Origin: an uncultured Bacteroidales bacterium
Lineage (GTDB): Bacteria; Bacteroidota; Bacteroidia; Bacteroidales; Paludibacteraceae
Length of the DNA: 56,135 nucleotides
Direction of reading: 5' to 3'
NCBI GenBank assembly: GCA_903901975.1
Contig: CAIUTB010000102.1
Span: 1-56,135, forward strand
The position numbers and the translations under genes were made by a program. Below are positions 55,366-56,135 of this stretch, in pieces; the first letter of the stretch is position 1, and each line of letters starts with the position of its first letter. The notes below the pieces were generated by a model, which was not told the DNA's origin, did not search any database, and saw only the letters and a list, made by a program, of their open reading frames with translations.

Positions 55366-55635
55366 TTAGTTAGCTGCTACTTCAATAGGTTTTACAGAAA
55401 CAAAAGATTTGTTGTCTTTCTTTTTTCTGAATTCTACAATTCCGTCAATCAAAGCGAATAAAGTATGGTCTTTACCAATGCCAATATTCTGACCAACATG
55501 ATGAACTGTTCCGCGTTGACGAACTATGATGTTTCCTGCTTTTGCAAATTGACCACCGTAAATTTTAACGCCAAGTCGTTTGCTTTCCGATTCACGACCG
55601 TTTCTTGAGCTACCCGCCCCTTTTTTATGTGCCAT
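55366..55635 (-). CDS. rpmA: Ribosomal protein bL27
   Basis: 89 residues, [19 protein letters not shown] start without a cleavable pre-sequence, then [23 protein letters not shown] and [15 protein letters not shown]. Its N-terminus reaches the peptidyl-transferase centre. It lies 20 bases after rplU, the standard pair. Confidence 0.98.
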   Translation of the reverse strand: MAHKKGAGSSRNGRESESKRLGVKIYGGQFAKAGNIIVRQRGTVHHVGQNIGIGKDHTLFALIDGIVEFRKKKDNKSFVSVKPIEVAAN

Positions 55636-55655
55636 TTTTCTTATACTTTTTTCGG

Positions 55656-55970
55656 TTAAGCTACAATTTCTTTAATAAACAATTCTGTAAAGTTCTGACG
55701 ATGACCGTTACGTTTGCGGTATCCTTTGCGACGTTTTTTGTGGAAAACAATTACTTTTTCACCACGAACGTGCGAAAGAACTTCTGCGACAATTTTTGCG
55801 CCTTCAACAACCGGTGTACCAACTGTTACGGCACCTTCATTGTCAATTAACAATACTTTGTCAAACTCTAACTGAGAACCTCTTTCGGCCTCTTCCATAC
55901 GATGGATAAACAGTCTTTTCCCGGCTTCCACCTTGAACTGTTGTCCTAAAATTTCTACAATTGCGTACAT
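55656..55970 (-). CDS. rplU: Ribosomal protein bL21
   Basis: 104 residues: [40 protein letters not shown], and the basic motif [18 protein letters not shown] 50S subunit protein that binds 23S rRNA. First gene of the rplU-rpmA operon, with an exact-match promoter about 85 bases upstream. Confidence 0.98.
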   Translation of the reverse strand: MYAIVEILGQQFKVEAGKRLFIHRMEEAERGSQLEFDKVLLIDNEGAVTVGTPVVEGAKIVAEVLSHVRGEKVIVFHKKRRKGYRKRNGHRQNFTELFIKEIVA

Positions 55971-56054
55971 TTTTTTAAACGACTTTTCTAATTACATCGG
56001 GAAGGTGAGTTGCCTTGGGCATTGCTTCTTGATTACCTTATCCGAAACGGACTG

Positions 56055-56085
56055 CAAAAATACTATTTATTTTTTAAAATACAAA
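56055..56085 (-). promoter_or_regulatory. rplU-rpmA promoter, exact TTTG-N19-TAnnTTTG
   Basis: On the minus strand TTTG (56082-56085), a 19-base spacer and TATTTTTG (56055-56062) match the consensus exactly. The leader is about 80 bases and contains TGCC-CAA-GGCA, a small hairpin that could be part of a ribosomal-protein leader. Confidence 0.85.
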
Positions 56086-56116
56086 GAGTTGAATCAAAAT
56101 AATTTCGATTCAACTC
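56086..56116. terminator. Terminator-like hairpin at right edge
   Basis: GAGTTGAATC (56086-56095) pairs with GATTCAACTC (56107-56116). A T-run follows on the plus strand. No plus-strand gene ends here, so it probably ends a minus-strand gene to the right, where the tail is moderately T-rich. It abuts the rplU -33 box. Confidence 0.7.
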
Positions 56117-56135
56117 CATTTTTTTCATTTCGCTG

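Overview
The window comes from the chromosome of a member of the Bacteroidota, most likely a low-GC, fermentative member of the order Bacteroidales. The evidence is: a type IX secretion C-terminal tail on the esterase at 7106-8233; families typical of the phylum (PG0541-type efflux-associated protein, DUF4301, DUF5063, DUF6340, bifunctional HisB, EttA); and promoters of the form TTTG, about 19 bases, TAnnTTTG. Two of these promoters match exactly, upstream of folK and of rplU-rpmA. The genus is not determined.

Layout. 1-1113: a small degraded or accessory edge, with the tail of an unknown gene, a fragment of carbon starvation protein CstA broken at both ends, and a zinc-finger/excisionase-like DNA-binding protein. 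1269-8233: housekeeping genes (dnaK, folK behind a 21-bp tandem array, a DUF5063/exonuclease/rlmI operon) and a secreted esterase. 8536-11243: a stand-alone carboxyltransferase without a visible biotin site and a BadF/GlcNAc-kinase-like gene. 11278-24924: about 13.6 kb of co-oriented two-component genes. These are two very large soluble multi-PAS hybrid kinases, two REC-kinase proteins and a lone receiver. The first big kinase is split by an in-frame TGA.

25408-35042: uvrA, isolated hisB, an alkaline-phosphatase-fold protein that has lost its metal ligands, a PatB/MalY C-S lyase, ung and ettA, all on the plus strand. CCCCTAAAGGGG palindromic elements sit exactly at gene borders here. 35155-40319: a minus-strand run of HIT, rsmF, PhnP-like hydrolase, DUF6340 lipoprotein and DUF4301. 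40413-47565: a small HTH protein, then a TetR-TolC-MFP-RND-PG0541 efflux operon. 47663-53880: cyclophilin, MATE transporter, and a FucU/Zn-dehydrogenase/aldo-keto reductase locus divergent from an AraC regulator. 53919-56116: serS, rpmA and rplU.

The most notable items are: the CCCCTAAAGGGG elements that supply stop codons for uvrA and the phosphatase-like gene and appear to have replaced the start region of patB; the nonsense-split hybrid kinase; the receiver/kinase paralogue cluster without DNA-binding outputs; the predicted metal-less phosphatase-fold protein; and a 49-bp near-perfect palindrome between the kinase cluster and uvrA. I saw no tRNA, rRNA, CRISPR array, intact insertion sequence or prophage. 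All assignments are by reading the sequence and recalling family motifs; no searches were run.
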